Source: Flavobacterium zepuense
GTDB lineage: Bacteria > Bacteroidota > Bacteroidia > Flavobacteriales > Flavobacteriaceae
Assembly (NCBI RefSeq): GCF_007097145.1
Contig: NZ_VJVZ01000005.1
Span: forward strand, 186,001 to 250,000
Length of the DNA stretch: 64,000 nucleotides
Direction of reading: 5' to 3'
Shown one piece after another: positions 16,858 to 26,461 of the stretch. The notes under the pieces were generated by a model, which saw only the letters and a list, made by a program, of their open reading frames with translations, had not been told where the DNA came from and searched no databases. Every line of letters begins with the position of its first letter. The first letter of the stretch is position 1. The translations under genes and the position numbers were made by a program.

Positions 16858-19800
16858 TTAGAAACCAAATTCTACTCCTACAGAGAAGGTGCGAACGTTA
16901 GGGAATGATCCAAAATCTACACCTCTCTCAAATATGTTGTTGTTAACAAATTCAGGATCAAGGCCACCGTATTTAGTTATGGTGATGATGTTTTGCGCAG
17001 AGAAGCTTAAACGAGCCCTGTCAAAACCTATTTGTTCAATTAACTTTTTAGGGAAGTTGTAGCCAACGCCCACATATTTAAGCCTTACAAAGTCTCCTTT
17101 TTCTATAAAGCGGTCCGTATCGCCACGATTACTCAACGAAGTACCGTTAAAAGCCCTTGGAGTGCTGGTGTTAGGGTTTTCCGGAGTCCATGGCTGTACG
17201 CCTGCGCGGTAGTTGTGGTCGCCGTTTATTACGTCAACAATACTGCTGTAACCGTTGTAAACATCTGCCCCAAAAGAGCCAATCCAGTTCATAGAGAAAT
17301 CAAAATCTTTATAGGTAAAGCCTGCATTAAAGCCCATCTCGAAATCCGGCCACGGATTACCTGCTATGTTCTTATCCTCATTTGTTATCTCTCCGTCATC
17401 GTTAAGGTCTTTGTAACGAATGTCTCCCGGAAGTGCATCCGGCTGTATTTGCTGCCCTTGTGAGTTTACGTGTGCGGCAACTTCGGCTTCATTCTGAAAG
17501 ATACCATCCGTTCTTAGTACATACCACATACCCACCGGCTGGCCGGCACGTGTAACGGTATTGCCCGAGAAGCTCTCGTTAAGGCCGTTACCAAGGCTTA
17601 CAAGCTTGTTTCTTAACGATGTAAAGTTGATACCTGCGTTGTAGCTAAAATCGTCGCCTATTTTATCGTTATATGCTATGTTAAGCTCAAAACCTTTGTT
17701 TTGTACAGTAGCCGCGTTAGATATTGGGTTACCGCCATCATTACCGGTACTCATTAAGATAGGGAAGCCAAAAAGTACATCTTCGGTTTTGGCGATAAAG
17801 TAATCGGCTGTAATGGCAAGCCTGTTTTCATACATGGCAAGGTCAAAACCAAAGTTGGTTTGCTTAAGTGTTTCCCATTTAAGCTGTGAGTTAGCAAGCC
17901 TTACCTGCGTTGCTGCAGGCGATACATTTTGATCGTTGCCAAATACAGCGCCACCAAAGGTGTTAATAAACGCCATATACTCGTACTGGCCTATGTTACC
18001 GCTACCAAGCTCTCCGTAACTTACACGTAGTTTTAAGTCGTTTATTTTATCTGATTTAAAGAATGACTCATTGCTTATTCTCCATCCTGCCGAAACCGAT
18101 GGGAAGCTGGCCCATTTATTAGCATCGCTAAACCTTGACGAACCGTCGCGGCGTATTACTGCGTTTAAAAGGTAACGGTTATCATAATTGTACTCTAACC
18201 TGCCTAAGTAAGATAGTAGTAACGATTCGTTTTTAAAACCACCTACCTGCGGGTTATCTCCAAGGTCAAGCACTGTAAAATAGCTGCCTGTGTTAGGGTT
18301 TATAAGCAGGTTCCTTTTCTGGCCGTTTTGCTGCTCATACGTATCTTTCTGGTATGTGGTACCTGCAAGTAACGTAATGTTGTGCTTGCCAAAATCCTGA
18401 GTAAAGGTAAGGGTGTTCTCAAATAATTTTGTTTGAGACTGTGCCCTGTTCTGGTTGGTAAGCGAAGGATCTATAGGCTGGTTAAGTGTCCAGTTACCCA
18501 CTTTACGCAAGTATACAAAATGGTCAAAGCTGCTTTCGTAACCAAAGTTAAAACGGTATTTTAAGGCTTTCCACGGTTGTAATTCTGCCCAAAAGTTACC
18601 CCTTATCCTAAAATTCTCTATTTTTTGGTCAATAAGGTTAGCAATAGCCACCGGGTTTGCCGCAAATGTATTTGCTACACCCTGCTCACCATAACCATAG
18701 CCACCCGGGTTACGGTCGTCGCGTACAGGTATTGTAGGGTACATTCTTATGGCATCAATAAAAGGGTTACCCCTCATCGCCTCCGGCCCACCGGTTTCGT
18801 TTGCCTTAGAGTTGCTTAAGGCAAGGTTTTCGCCTACACTAAAAATACCTTTTTTGCCGCTTGAGTTAACACGGAACGATATCCTGTCAAAATCGGTGTC
18901 TATAACTGTACCTTCATTACCAAAGTAGTTAGCCGACATAAAGAAGCTTGAATTATCGCCACCGCCACTAAAGCTAACATTCTGGTCCTGTATCATACCG
19001 GTACGGAAAACTTCGTCCTGCCAGTCGGTATTTACATCCATATTAAAGTTTTGCCTTTCCATGCCTGCATTATCATAAGACATGTTGGTAATTGCAACAA
19101 ACTCATCCCTGCCTGCAAGGTTGTAGGTAGGTACATTGGTTATGCTTAATTTAGAGCTTGCCTCTATTTTAAGCGGGCCTTTTTTACCTTTTTTAGTGGT
19201 AATGATAATTACCCCATTTGCAGCACGCGAACCATAGATGGCCGCCGCAGCCGCATCTTTAAGGATCTGTATGGTTTCGATATCATTAGGGTTAAAATCG
19301 CGGTTTGCCGTGGTAATGTTACCATCTATAACATAAAGCGGGTTAGAGTTTTGCAGGTTTTTAAGTCCGCGTATCTCAATTTTAGCTTCCTGTCCCGGCT
19401 GTCCGCCACCACGAACGCTCACGCCGGTTGCAAGGCCCTGTAAGCTCTCTGCTACAGTTGTGGTTTGCCTTTTTTGTATCTGGCTGGCATCTACAATAGA
19501 GATTGAACTCGTTAAGTCCTTCTTTTTTTGCGTACCATAACCTACTACGATAACCTCTTCCAACTGTGCTACATCTTCGGCTAAGGTTATGTTGATTGTT
19601 GTTTGGCCATTAACAGCGATTTCCTGTGCCTGAAAACCAATGCTGCTAAAAACCAGGGTTGCATTAGAGGCAGCACTAATGGCATAATTACCATCCATAT
19701 CTGCCGATACACCTGTTGGGGTTCCTTTTACAATGACATTTACAAAAGGAATGGGTTTCCCATCCGGTGAAGTTACAATACCCGAGATCTGGACATCCTG

Positions 19801-19881
19801 CGCACTTACAAATTGTGCACAAAGGAGTGCCAGGAATACGAGGCATTTTGTGTTAAAAACAAATTTTACGATAGTTCTCAT
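16858..19881 (-). CDS. susC: SusC/RagA-type TonB-dependent glycan transporter
   Basis: 1007 residues. Signal peptide (1-27), carboxypeptidase-like regulatory beta-sandwich (~30-105), TonB box region and plug domain (~110-230, with VIVVGYGTQKKKDL and LYVIDG), then a long beta-barrel ending in a C-terminal Phe (VEFGF), as required for outer-membrane assembly. It imports oligosaccharides held by the SusD lid using TonB energy. It is the first gene of the leftward PUL operon and diverges from the HTCS gene across a ~360-bp regulatory region, which is the expected position for a promoter controlled by that regulator. Confidence 0.96.
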   Translation of the reverse strand: MRTIVKFVFNTKCLVFLALLCAQFVSAQDVQISGIVTSPDGKPIPFVNVIVKGTPTGVSADMDGNYAISAASNATLVFSSIGFQAQEIAVNGQTTINITLAEDVAQLEEVIVVGYGTQKKKDLTSSISIVDASQIQKRQTTTVAESLQGLATGVSVRGGGQPGQEAKIEIRGLKNLQNSNPLYVIDGNITTANRDFNPNDIETIQILKDAAAAAIYGSRAANGVIIITTKKGKKGPLKIEASSKLSITNVPTYNLAGRDEFVAITNMSYDNAGMERQNFNMDVNTDWQDEVFRTGMIQDQNVSFSGGGDNSSFFMSANYFGNEGTVIDTDFDRISFRVNSSGKKGIFSVGENLALSNSKANETGGPEAMRGNPFIDAIRMYPTIPVRDDRNPGGYGYGEQGVANTFAANPVAIANLIDQKIENFRIRGNFWAELQPWKALKYRFNFGYESSFDHFVYLRKVGNWTLNQPIDPSLTNQNRAQSQTKLFENTLTFTQDFGKHNITLLAGTTYQKDTYEQQNGQKRNLLINPNTGSYFTVLDLGDNPQVGGFKNESLLLSYLGRLEYNYDNRYLLNAVIRRDGSSRFSDANKWASFPSVSAGWRISNESFFKSDKINDLKLRVSYGELGSGNIGQYEYMAFINTFGGAVFGNDQNVSPAATQVRLANSQLKWETLKQTNFGFDLAMYENRLAITADYFIAKTEDVLFGFPILMSTGNDGGNPISNAATVQNKGFELNIAYNDKIGDDFSYNAGINFTSLRNKLVSLGNGLNESFSGNTVTRAGQPVGMWYVLRTDGIFQNEAEVAAHVNSQGQQIQPDALPGDIRYKDLNDDGEITNEDKNIAGNPWPDFEMGFNAGFTYKDFDFSMNWIGSFGADVYNGYSSIVDVINGDHNYRAGVQPWTPENPNTSTPRAFNGTSLSNRGDTDRFIEKGDFVRLKYVGVGYNFPKKLIEQIGFDRARLSFSAQNIITITKYGGLDPEFVNNNIFERGVDFGSFPNVRTFSVGVEFGF

Positions 19882-20244
19882 AGAATTCCATTTAAAAATT
19901 GTACTTGTTAGGGTTAGTTGAAACGATTTGGCGAAATAATTACTTTAAATTTCATGTTTCATTTATTTATTAGCGGTTTTGGTGCTTTCTTAAATTGCTA
20001 ATACAACAATATAAAGTGTAATTTTTTGCAACATCTAAAATTAACGTGAAAAATTTCTGTAACTATATCGTTTTCAAAAGTAGATTAATTTCATCGCAGG
20101 TACTTATATGTAAATGTTTCAATTTTTGTTCAAAACGTGTCAAATGTTAATTTTTATTAATGTAATTTTTATTGTGAGAAGATTTGTTGAAAAATGACAC
20201 GCTATGAATACCCGCGAAAACGTTTACTTACCGTATTTTGCAGT
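19882..20244. promoter_or_regulatory. Divergent regulatory region between susC and the HTCS gene
   Basis: 363 bp, strongly AT-rich, with no coding sequence. It must hold the susC promoter (minus strand) and the HTCS promoter (plus strand). It contains AACTATATCGTT at 20061-20072, a motif shared with three other promoter regions in the window. It lies ~180 bp before susC and ~170 bp before the HTCS start. I cannot place the -7 and -33 boxes with certainty. Confidence 0.65.
20061..20072 (+). promoter_or_regulatory. Candidate shared operator, copy 1 (susC/HTCS)
   Basis: AACTATATCGTT matches 11 bases of the consensus ACTATATCGTTATAGT seen upstream of the GH42, lone GH43 and barrel genes. The regulator is unknown; the adjacent HTCS is the natural candidate. 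Confidence 0.45.
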
Positions 20245-23200
20245 ATGAAAAAACTTTGCCTTTATCTGTTCTTTTTTGTGTTTACTGCTACCGCAATAGG
20301 GCAGGAATACTCTTTTAAACACCTCCAGGTGGAAGACGGATTATCGCATAATTCGGTTATATGTATGCTACAGGACAGTAAAGGCTTTTTATGGTTTGGA
20401 ACCAAAGATGGCCTTAACCGATACGATGGTTATAGCTTTAAAACGTTTCAGCATAACGATAAAGATGCTAAAAGCATCGGCAGTAATTTTATACGGTGCC
20501 TTTATGAGTATAACGATTATTTGTGGGTAGGTACAGAGACAGGCCTTTTTAGGTATGACGAGAAAACCGAATCGTTCTCTTTAATAGAGGCTACCCGCAA
20601 CCTGCCCATAATGGATGTAGAGAGCAACATAAACGGCAGCCTTTGGTTTGTAGCAGCGGGCGGCCTGTATAAACTTGATGGCAACAGTGTAACCACAAGG
20701 CCGGAAAAATACAGCCAGTTTTACGCCAATTTTGTAACCCATAATAAAAAAGGGGAGGTGTTTGCGGCATCGGGCGCTGAACTGTTTAAGTATGTGCCGG
20801 AAAATAACTCCTTTCAAAAACTGCATATTAATTTTCCGGGGCAGGCATCTCATGCTATTATAACCACCATTGCAGCCAATGGCAATAACTCGCTTTTAAT
20901 AGGCACTAATAGCCACGGGGCTTTTACATATAATTTTGCCAACCAGCAGGTACTATCTATTTTTCCGGACAAAGAGAATCCGCTCTTCATCCGCGAATTT
21001 TTAGTAAAGGGCGATGAGCTTTGGATAGGAAGTGAATCGGGTATTTTTATTTATGATACAAAAAGCCGCACCTATAAAAATTTCAAGAAAAATTATAACG
21101 ACCCATATTCATTATCCGATAATGCCGTATACGGCCTGGTATTGGATAAAGAGGAAGGCGTGTGGATAGGCACTTACTTTGGCGGGGTTAATTACTACCC
21201 CAAGCCGTATACGCCCATTAACCGTTATTTTCCTAAGGTGGGCGAAAACTCTATAAGTGGTAATGCCGTTAGAGAAATTAAAAAAGATAATTACGGCAAC
21301 TTATGGATAGGTACCGAAGATGCAGGCCTTAACAAACTGAACCTTACAACAGGGCAGTTTCAAAATTATTCGGTTGAGGGTGGTGGCTTATCGCATTATA
21401 ATATTCATGGGCTTTTAACACGTGGTAACGAATTATGGATAGGCACTTTTGAGCACGGCCTGGATGTGATGGATATACCCACCGGGAAAGTGATCAGGCA
21501 CTATAGCACCAGCCAGGGTAGGGGGCTTAAGAGCGATTTTATTTTTTACATCTATCAAACTAAGGCAAAGGATATTTATGTGCTAACCTCTAACGGTATT
21601 TATGAGTACCAGCCGGAAACCGATTTTTTTAAGCAGGCAGAGGGCTTTCCGGAAACCTACCATTACACCTATTTAATAGAAGACCATAACGGTGCTTTGT
21701 GGGCAGGTACCTATTGGGATGGCTTATACTATTACAACCCCAAAACCAAAAAGAAAAGCTTTTACCGCTATGAGCGTAACGATGCCAAAAGTTTAAGCAG
21801 CAACGTTATTAACGGTATTTTTGAAGACAGCAGCCACCGCCTGTGGGTTACTACAGAAAACGGGTTGAACCTGTTTAACCCGGCGACTAAAAATTTTAAG
21901 CATTATACCAAAGCCGATGGCCTGCCCAGTAACGTTACCTATTCCATTTTAGAAGATGCACACAAACAATTATGGATAAGCAGCTCTAACGGGCTCATAA
22001 AATTTGACCCTAAAACTAAAGATCTTAAAGTGTTTTCTAAGTCTAATGGGCTGTTAACCGGACAGTTTAATTACTGTTCGGCTTTTCAGGATACCAATGG
22101 CGAAATGTATTTTGGCAGTGTGCGGGGGCTCATTAATTTTAATCCCGGCACGTTTACTAAGAACACATTTAGCCCGCCATTGTATATTACCGATATTTTT
22201 ATCAATAATGAAGATGTCCCGGTGGGCAAAGAAGACTCGCCACTGCAAAAGTCGATTATCTTTTCTGATGCCATAACGCTAACCGATAAGCAGTCTACCT
22301 TTAAGCTTGAGTTTGCCTCGCTTAGTTTTACCTCTACCGAGATGACCCAGTACTGGTACAAAATTGAGGGGCTTAATGATAACTGGGTGGCGCTGGGCAA
22401 AAACCACGAGGTTAATTTTACCGAACTGCCTGCGGGCGATTATGTTTTTAAGGTAAAATCGCTTAACAGCTATAGTGTGTGGAACAAGGAGTATGGCGTG
22501 CTGGATATTACCGTACTACCACCTTTTTATGCCAGCAAAGTGGCGTATGCCGTGTATTTTATATTGCTGGTGGTTATGGGGTATTATGCGTTGCGTTATT
22601 ACCACAGGTATACCCGTAATAAAAATAACCTTAAGATACGCCAGTTAGAGAACGAAAAAGAACGTGAAATATACCAGGCAAAAATTGAGTTCTTTACCAA
22701 TATTGCCCACGAGATACGCACTCCGCTAACGCTCATTAACAGTCCGCTGGAAAAACTGCTGAAGCAAAAATACAAATCGCCCGATATCCCTAAAAACCTG
22801 GGTATCATGGAAAAAAATACCACGCGGCTGCTTAACCTGGTTAATGAACTGCTGGATTTCCGTAAGGCCGAAATGAAGCACATGAAGCTGAGCTTTGTAC
22901 AGGTAAACGTGAGCGATATTTTAGAGGAAACCTATGAGCGTTTTAGCCAGCTGATACAGGATAAGAATTTAAACTTTGAGCTCACGAACGTTACCCATAA
23001 TTTACTGGCTTTTGTAGATGAAGAAGCGTTTAGAAAGGTGTTGAGCAACCTGTTTAGCAATGCCATTAAGTACTCTAAAAAGAATGTACAGGTATTGCTG
23101 CGTTATGATGGCGACTATTTTGAGGTCATTATTAAAAACGATGGCCAGCTTATACCGCCGCAATTAAGGAAACGAATTTTTGAGCCGTTCTTCCGCCTCC

Positions 23201-24204
23201 CGTCTGATGCGCAAAGTACAGGTACAGGCATAGGGCTGTCATTGGCACATTCACTTATTGAGTTGCACAACGGCTCGCTGCATGTAGATGAGAACGAAAC
23301 CAAGATGAACGCCTTCGTGCTTAAACTGCCCATCCATCAAAGTGAGGAGTTTACTGCCATAAGGGGTTCGCAAAGCAGTACATTTGTACCAACAGAAAAT
23401 GTTACCGTTAAGTTTGAAAAGCAGGCACCGGTAATTTTAATAGCCGAGGATAACAAAGAACTGGCCGATTTTATCTATTCCGAACTATCAGAAAGTTATA
23501 ACATCATCCTTACCAAAAATGGCGACGAGGCCTGGAAGATGCTTAATAAGCACGAGGTACAGCTGGTTATAAGCGATGTTATGATGCCGGTTAAAAACGG
23601 TATAGAGCTGTGTAGGGAGATCAAAAAGACCGAAAAGACCAGTCACATCCCTGTTATCTTATTAACGGCTAAAAGCGCGCTTAATGCCAAGATAGAGGGG
23701 CTTGAATCAGGGGCGGATGCCTACATAACAAAACCGTTCTCTATAGATTACCTGTTAGTGCAGATATTTAACCTTATAGAGAACCGCAAGAACATACTGG
23801 GGCATTTTTCGAGCTCGCCACTTGCACATTTAAAGTCGCTGGCCACCTCTAATACCGATAAGACATTCCTCTCAAAACTGGATAAGGCTGTAGAAGATAA
23901 CCTTAAAGACCCGGAGCTGAGCGTAGATAAACTGGCCGATTACCTTAACATGAGCCGATCTACCTTATATAGAAACATTAAGGAAATATCGCACCTTTCG
24001 CCAAACGAGCTTATTAACCTTAGCCGCCTTAAAAAGGCTGCCCAGCTTATTAAAACTACCAACATGAAAATTTATGAGGTGGCCGAGATGGTAGGGTATA
24101 AGTCGCAAACCAGTTTTGGGCGCAACTTCCATAAGCATTTTGGTATGACCCCTACCGAGTTTGAAAAAAGTAACCTGGTAGAGGAAGACCAAAAGGCAGA
24201 GTAA
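20245..24204 (+). CDS. Hybrid two-component system regulator (sensor kinase-receiver-AraC)
   Basis: 1319 residues from the ATG at 20245, chosen over one 51 bp upstream because it begins directly with a signal peptide (MKKLCLYLFFF..., to ~20). Order: two periplasmic seven-bladed propellers of reg_prop repeats (LWFGTKDGL, LWVGTETGL, LWIGTEDAG; ~25-690), a Y_Y_Y domain (~690-760), a transmembrane helix (~765-787), HisKA with His822 (AHEIRTP), HATPase (~930-1035), receiver with Asp1111 (SDVMMP), and a C-terminal AraC DNA-binding domain (~1215-1315). In Bacteroidetes such proteins sense a PUL breakdown product in the periplasm and activate the adjacent susCD operon. Its 3' end converges on the GH42 gene with a 5-bp gap and no terminator between. 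Confidence 0.95.
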   Translation: MKKLCLYLFFFVFTATAIGQEYSFKHLQVEDGLSHNSVICMLQDSKGFLWFGTKDGLNRYDGYSFKTFQHNDKDAKSIGSNFIRCLYEYNDYLWVGTETGLFRYDEKTESFSLIEATRNLPIMDVESNINGSLWFVAAGGLYKLDGNSVTTRPEKYSQFYANFVTHNKKGEVFAASGAELFKYVPENNSFQKLHINFPGQASHAIITTIAANGNNSLLIGTNSHGAFTYNFANQQVLSIFPDKENPLFIREFLVKGDELWIGSESGIFIYDTKSRTYKNFKKNYNDPYSLSDNAVYGLVLDKEEGVWIGTYFGGVNYYPKPYTPINRYFPKVGENSISGNAVREIKKDNYGNLWIGTEDAGLNKLNLTTGQFQNYSVEGGGLSHYNIHGLLTRGNELWIGTFEHGLDVMDIPTGKVIRHYSTSQGRGLKSDFIFYIYQTKAKDIYVLTSNGIYEYQPETDFFKQAEGFPETYHYTYLIEDHNGALWAGTYWDGLYYYNPKTKKKSFYRYERNDAKSLSSNVINGIFEDSSHRLWVTTENGLNLFNPATKNFKHYTKADGLPSNVTYSILEDAHKQLWISSSNGLIKFDPKTKDLKVFSKSNGLLTGQFNYCSAFQDTNGEMYFGSVRGLINFNPGTFTKNTFSPPLYITDIFINNEDVPVGKEDSPLQKSIIFSDAITLTDKQSTFKLEFASLSFTSTEMTQYWYKIEGLNDNWVALGKNHEVNFTELPAGDYVFKVKSLNSYSVWNKEYGVLDITVLPPFYASKVAYAVYFILLVVMGYYALRYYHRYTRNKNNLKIRQLENEKEREIYQAKIEFFTNIAHEIRTPLTLINSPLEKLLKQKYKSPDIPKNLGIMEKNTTRLLNLVNELLDFRKAEMKHMKLSFVQVNVSDILEETYERFSQLIQDKNLNFELTNVTHNLLAFVDEEAFRKVLSNLFSNAIKYSKKNVQVLLRYDGDYFEVIIKNDGQLIPPQLRKRIFEPFFRLPSDAQSTGTGIGLSLAHSLIELHNGSLHVDENETKMNAFVLKLPIHQSEEFTAIRGSQSSTFVPTENVTVKFEKQAPVILIAEDNKELADFIYSELSESYNIILTKNGDEAWKMLNKHEVQLVISDVMMPVKNGIELCREIKKTEKTSHIPVILLTAKSALNAKIEGLESGADAYITKPFSIDYLLVQIFNLIENRKNILGHFSSSPLAHLKSLATSNTDKTFLSKLDKAVEDNLKDPELSVDKLADYLNMSRSTLYRNIKEISHLSPNELINLSRLKKAAQLIKTTNMKIYEVAEMVGYKSQTSFGRNFHKHFGMTPTEFEKSNLVEEDQKAE

Positions 24205-24209
24205 GGTTA

Positions 24210-26288
24210 CTATAGCTCTTCGATTATTTCAAAACCCCATGCTGGTAAATTTATCTGGCTTTGCGCCTCAATTTTAGTGTTGTTAAGTAATGACATGCCT
24301 TTTTTATGAGGGTAGGCAAACGTTTTGGCCTCCGCCGAATAATTAAAGTAATAACGGATGGTTTTGCCGTTACGGTTAACCCCTGATTTTGCAATAAGCG
24401 GAAACTTCAGCTCCTGGTCTTTACCCCAAAGGCTGGCATCTTTTACCACGGTTTGCAGTATCTTATCGTTAAGCGCATCGTTAGTGCCAAAGCCCACATA
24501 AGTAGCCAGGCCTTTGCCGTATTTATTTTGGGTAACTGCGGCATATTTTCCCCATGCAGGGTGGTCGTACCATGCCAGTACTTTAGCTGTGGTTGGTGTT
24601 ATAAGTTCCATCCATTTTTCGGCTTTATTGTTTTCTGCACCCACCTTAAACGGGTCGCCTTTAAGGGGTATCTGCACAGGTACGGTAAATTCGCTATAGG
24701 TAATTCCGCAGGCTTCATTAATGATACCGGGCTGTATGGTGTTCCTCACTTTATTATTTTCATCGGCAAAACCGCTTTTAAAGGTGTACAGCACGTGGCC
24801 GCCATTCTTTACAAAAGCATTAAGGCGTTGCAACAAAGCATCAGGCGCTGCATAAAGTGCAGGCACTACTATAAGCTTGTATTTCTCTATATCGGTGCTT
24901 GAGGGGTCTATAAAATCAACGCCAACATTCATGTTATATAGGGCATCATACATTGGCCTTAAAATGGCATTATAATTACCCGGCCCAAAAGAATTGTAGG
25001 CCGTTAAAGCCTCATTGCTGAAAAGAATGGCAACATCATTTTTCTTTTTAAGGTCTACCAGTTTAGCGCCCAGCTTTTTAAAATCGGCGCCAATGGTTTT
25101 GGCTTCCATATACGTTACATTAGGCTCAAAGTCATGGCTTAGTAAGCCTTTCCAGTAGGTTTCGGCAGAGTTGTGTATTGAGTGCCAGTGCCAGTAGGAA
25201 ACCATATCGGCTCCTGATGCGAGGTGGCTGAAAGCCTGCAGGCGCAGCTGCCCCGGATACGGAACCCACTCTGCAAAGCCCTGTGCTTCGGTTTCTATAA
25301 CCAGGTAATTTTGCCCGTTTTTCATAGAGCGGGTAACATCACCGCCAAACGATATTTCGGCACCCGTTAGCTTATCCTGAGAGGGGTGGTAAATATCAAC
25401 ACCGGCAACATCCAGCACTTTAGCAACAGCAAAATGGTCTACCTCGGTTTGTATGCCATACGAGTAGCCTTTCCAGTCAAAATCAAAATTTTGGGTAATA
25501 AACTGTTCCGGTTTTTTGTATTCGCGAACAATTTTTGCCTGCCAGCCAAGAAACTCGGTAACCAGCGAGCGCTGAAATTTAGCAAACTCGGCATTTAAGC
25601 TGGCATTAATACTACCGTTAACTGATGGGAAATCCTCCCAAATATTAATACGGTTACTCCAGTAATCTAAACCAAATACTTTATTAAGCTCATCCAGCGA
25701 CGGATATTTTTGTTTCATATAGGCCACAAACTGCGCCTGTACATTAGGGCCGCTGGTTTGGTACGGCTTGGTTTCGTTATCTACCTGGTAGCCTATAATG
25801 GCAGGGTGGCCTTTAATGTGCTCCATCATTTTGCGTATCATTTTTTCGGCGGCAGCCCTAAAATGTACGTTGGTAATATCCATATTTTGGCGCGGGCCGT
25901 ACTGGTTTTGCCCCCTTGGCGTTATGGCCAGTACATCGGGGTGTTTTTTTACCAGCCAGGTAGGCACGGCATAGGTTGGGATACCTATCATAACACTTAT
26001 ACCGGCTTTGTGCATGGCATTTAAAACACGGTCTATGTGGCTAAAATCAAAAACGCCCTCCTGCGGTTCCATCGTGCTCCAGGTAGATTCGGCAATGCGT
26101 ACGATGTTAATACCTGCATCCTGCATCATTTTTATATCCTTATCCAATCGGTCATACGGCATGTATTCATCATAATAGGCCACACCATACAAAAGCTTGT
26201 CTTTTGGTACCTGAGCAAATACATTAAAAGGATTTGATATAATTGTAAAAAATACACTTATAAAAAAGGCAAAATTTTTTTGAGCCAT
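24210..26288 (-). CDS. GH42 family beta-galactosidase
   Basis: 692 residues from the ATG at 26288, chosen over a longer upstream frame because it starts a signal peptide (MAQKNFAFFI..., ending FAQ). The TIM-barrel carries acid/base Glu172 (QVDNETKPY) and nucleophile Glu330 (YLVIET). The central ~410-620 region is the GH42 trimerisation-like domain (KYKLIVVPALY, FVKNGGHVLYT) and a small C-terminal beta domain follows. GH42 enzymes release beta-galactose, some also alpha-L-arabinopyranose. Its location beside the HTCS and its own copy of the shared motif place it in the PUL regulon. The signal peptide implies a periplasmic location. Confidence 0.9.
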   Translation of the reverse strand: MAQKNFAFFISVFFTIISNPFNVFAQVPKDKLLYGVAYYDEYMPYDRLDKDIKMMQDAGINIVRIAESTWSTMEPQEGVFDFSHIDRVLNAMHKAGISVMIGIPTYAVPTWLVKKHPDVLAITPRGQNQYGPRQNMDITNVHFRAAAEKMIRKMMEHIKGHPAIIGYQVDNETKPYQTSGPNVQAQFVAYMKQKYPSLDELNKVFGLDYWSNRINIWEDFPSVNGSINASLNAEFAKFQRSLVTEFLGWQAKIVREYKKPEQFITQNFDFDWKGYSYGIQTEVDHFAVAKVLDVAGVDIYHPSQDKLTGAEISFGGDVTRSMKNGQNYLVIETEAQGFAEWVPYPGQLRLQAFSHLASGADMVSYWHWHSIHNSAETYWKGLLSHDFEPNVTYMEAKTIGADFKKLGAKLVDLKKKNDVAILFSNEALTAYNSFGPGNYNAILRPMYDALYNMNVGVDFIDPSSTDIEKYKLIVVPALYAAPDALLQRLNAFVKNGGHVLYTFKSGFADENNKVRNTIQPGIINEACGITYSEFTVPVQIPLKGDPFKVGAENNKAEKWMELITPTTAKVLAWYDHPAWGKYAAVTQNKYGKGLATYVGFGTNDALNDKILQTVVKDASLWGKDQELKFPLIAKSGVNRNGKTIRYYFNYSAEAKTFAYPHKKGMSLLNNTKIEAQSQINLPAWGFEIIEEL

Positions 26289-26356
26289 GAGAAATTTAAT
26301 TTTTGCTAAAATAGCAATAAATGACTGTAGGATGCAAGCAAAAACGGAATAAATAT

Positions 26357-26368
26357 AACGATATAGTA
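26357..26368 (-). promoter_or_regulatory. Candidate shared operator, copy 2 (GH42)
   Basis: On the minus strand ACTATATCGTTATA matches 14 bases of the consensus and lies ~70 bp before the GH42 start, a position suited to an activator site upstream of a promoter. Confidence 0.5.
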
Positions 26369-26407
26369 ATTTAACCTTAAATGATAAATCCTGATGTGAT
26401 ATAAACA

Positions 26408-26442
26408 AAAAGTCCGTTTTACAGCATGTAAAACGGACTTTT
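26408..26442 (-). terminator. Intrinsic terminator after the phytase gene
   Basis: A perfect 16-bp stem (left arm AAAAGTCCGTTTTACA) with a 3-nt loop, ending in a T-rich run on the minus strand, ~20 bp beyond the phytase stop. It separates that operon from the GH42 promoter. Confidence 0.85.
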
Positions 26443-26461
26443 AATTGGTATTAGAAAAGTA

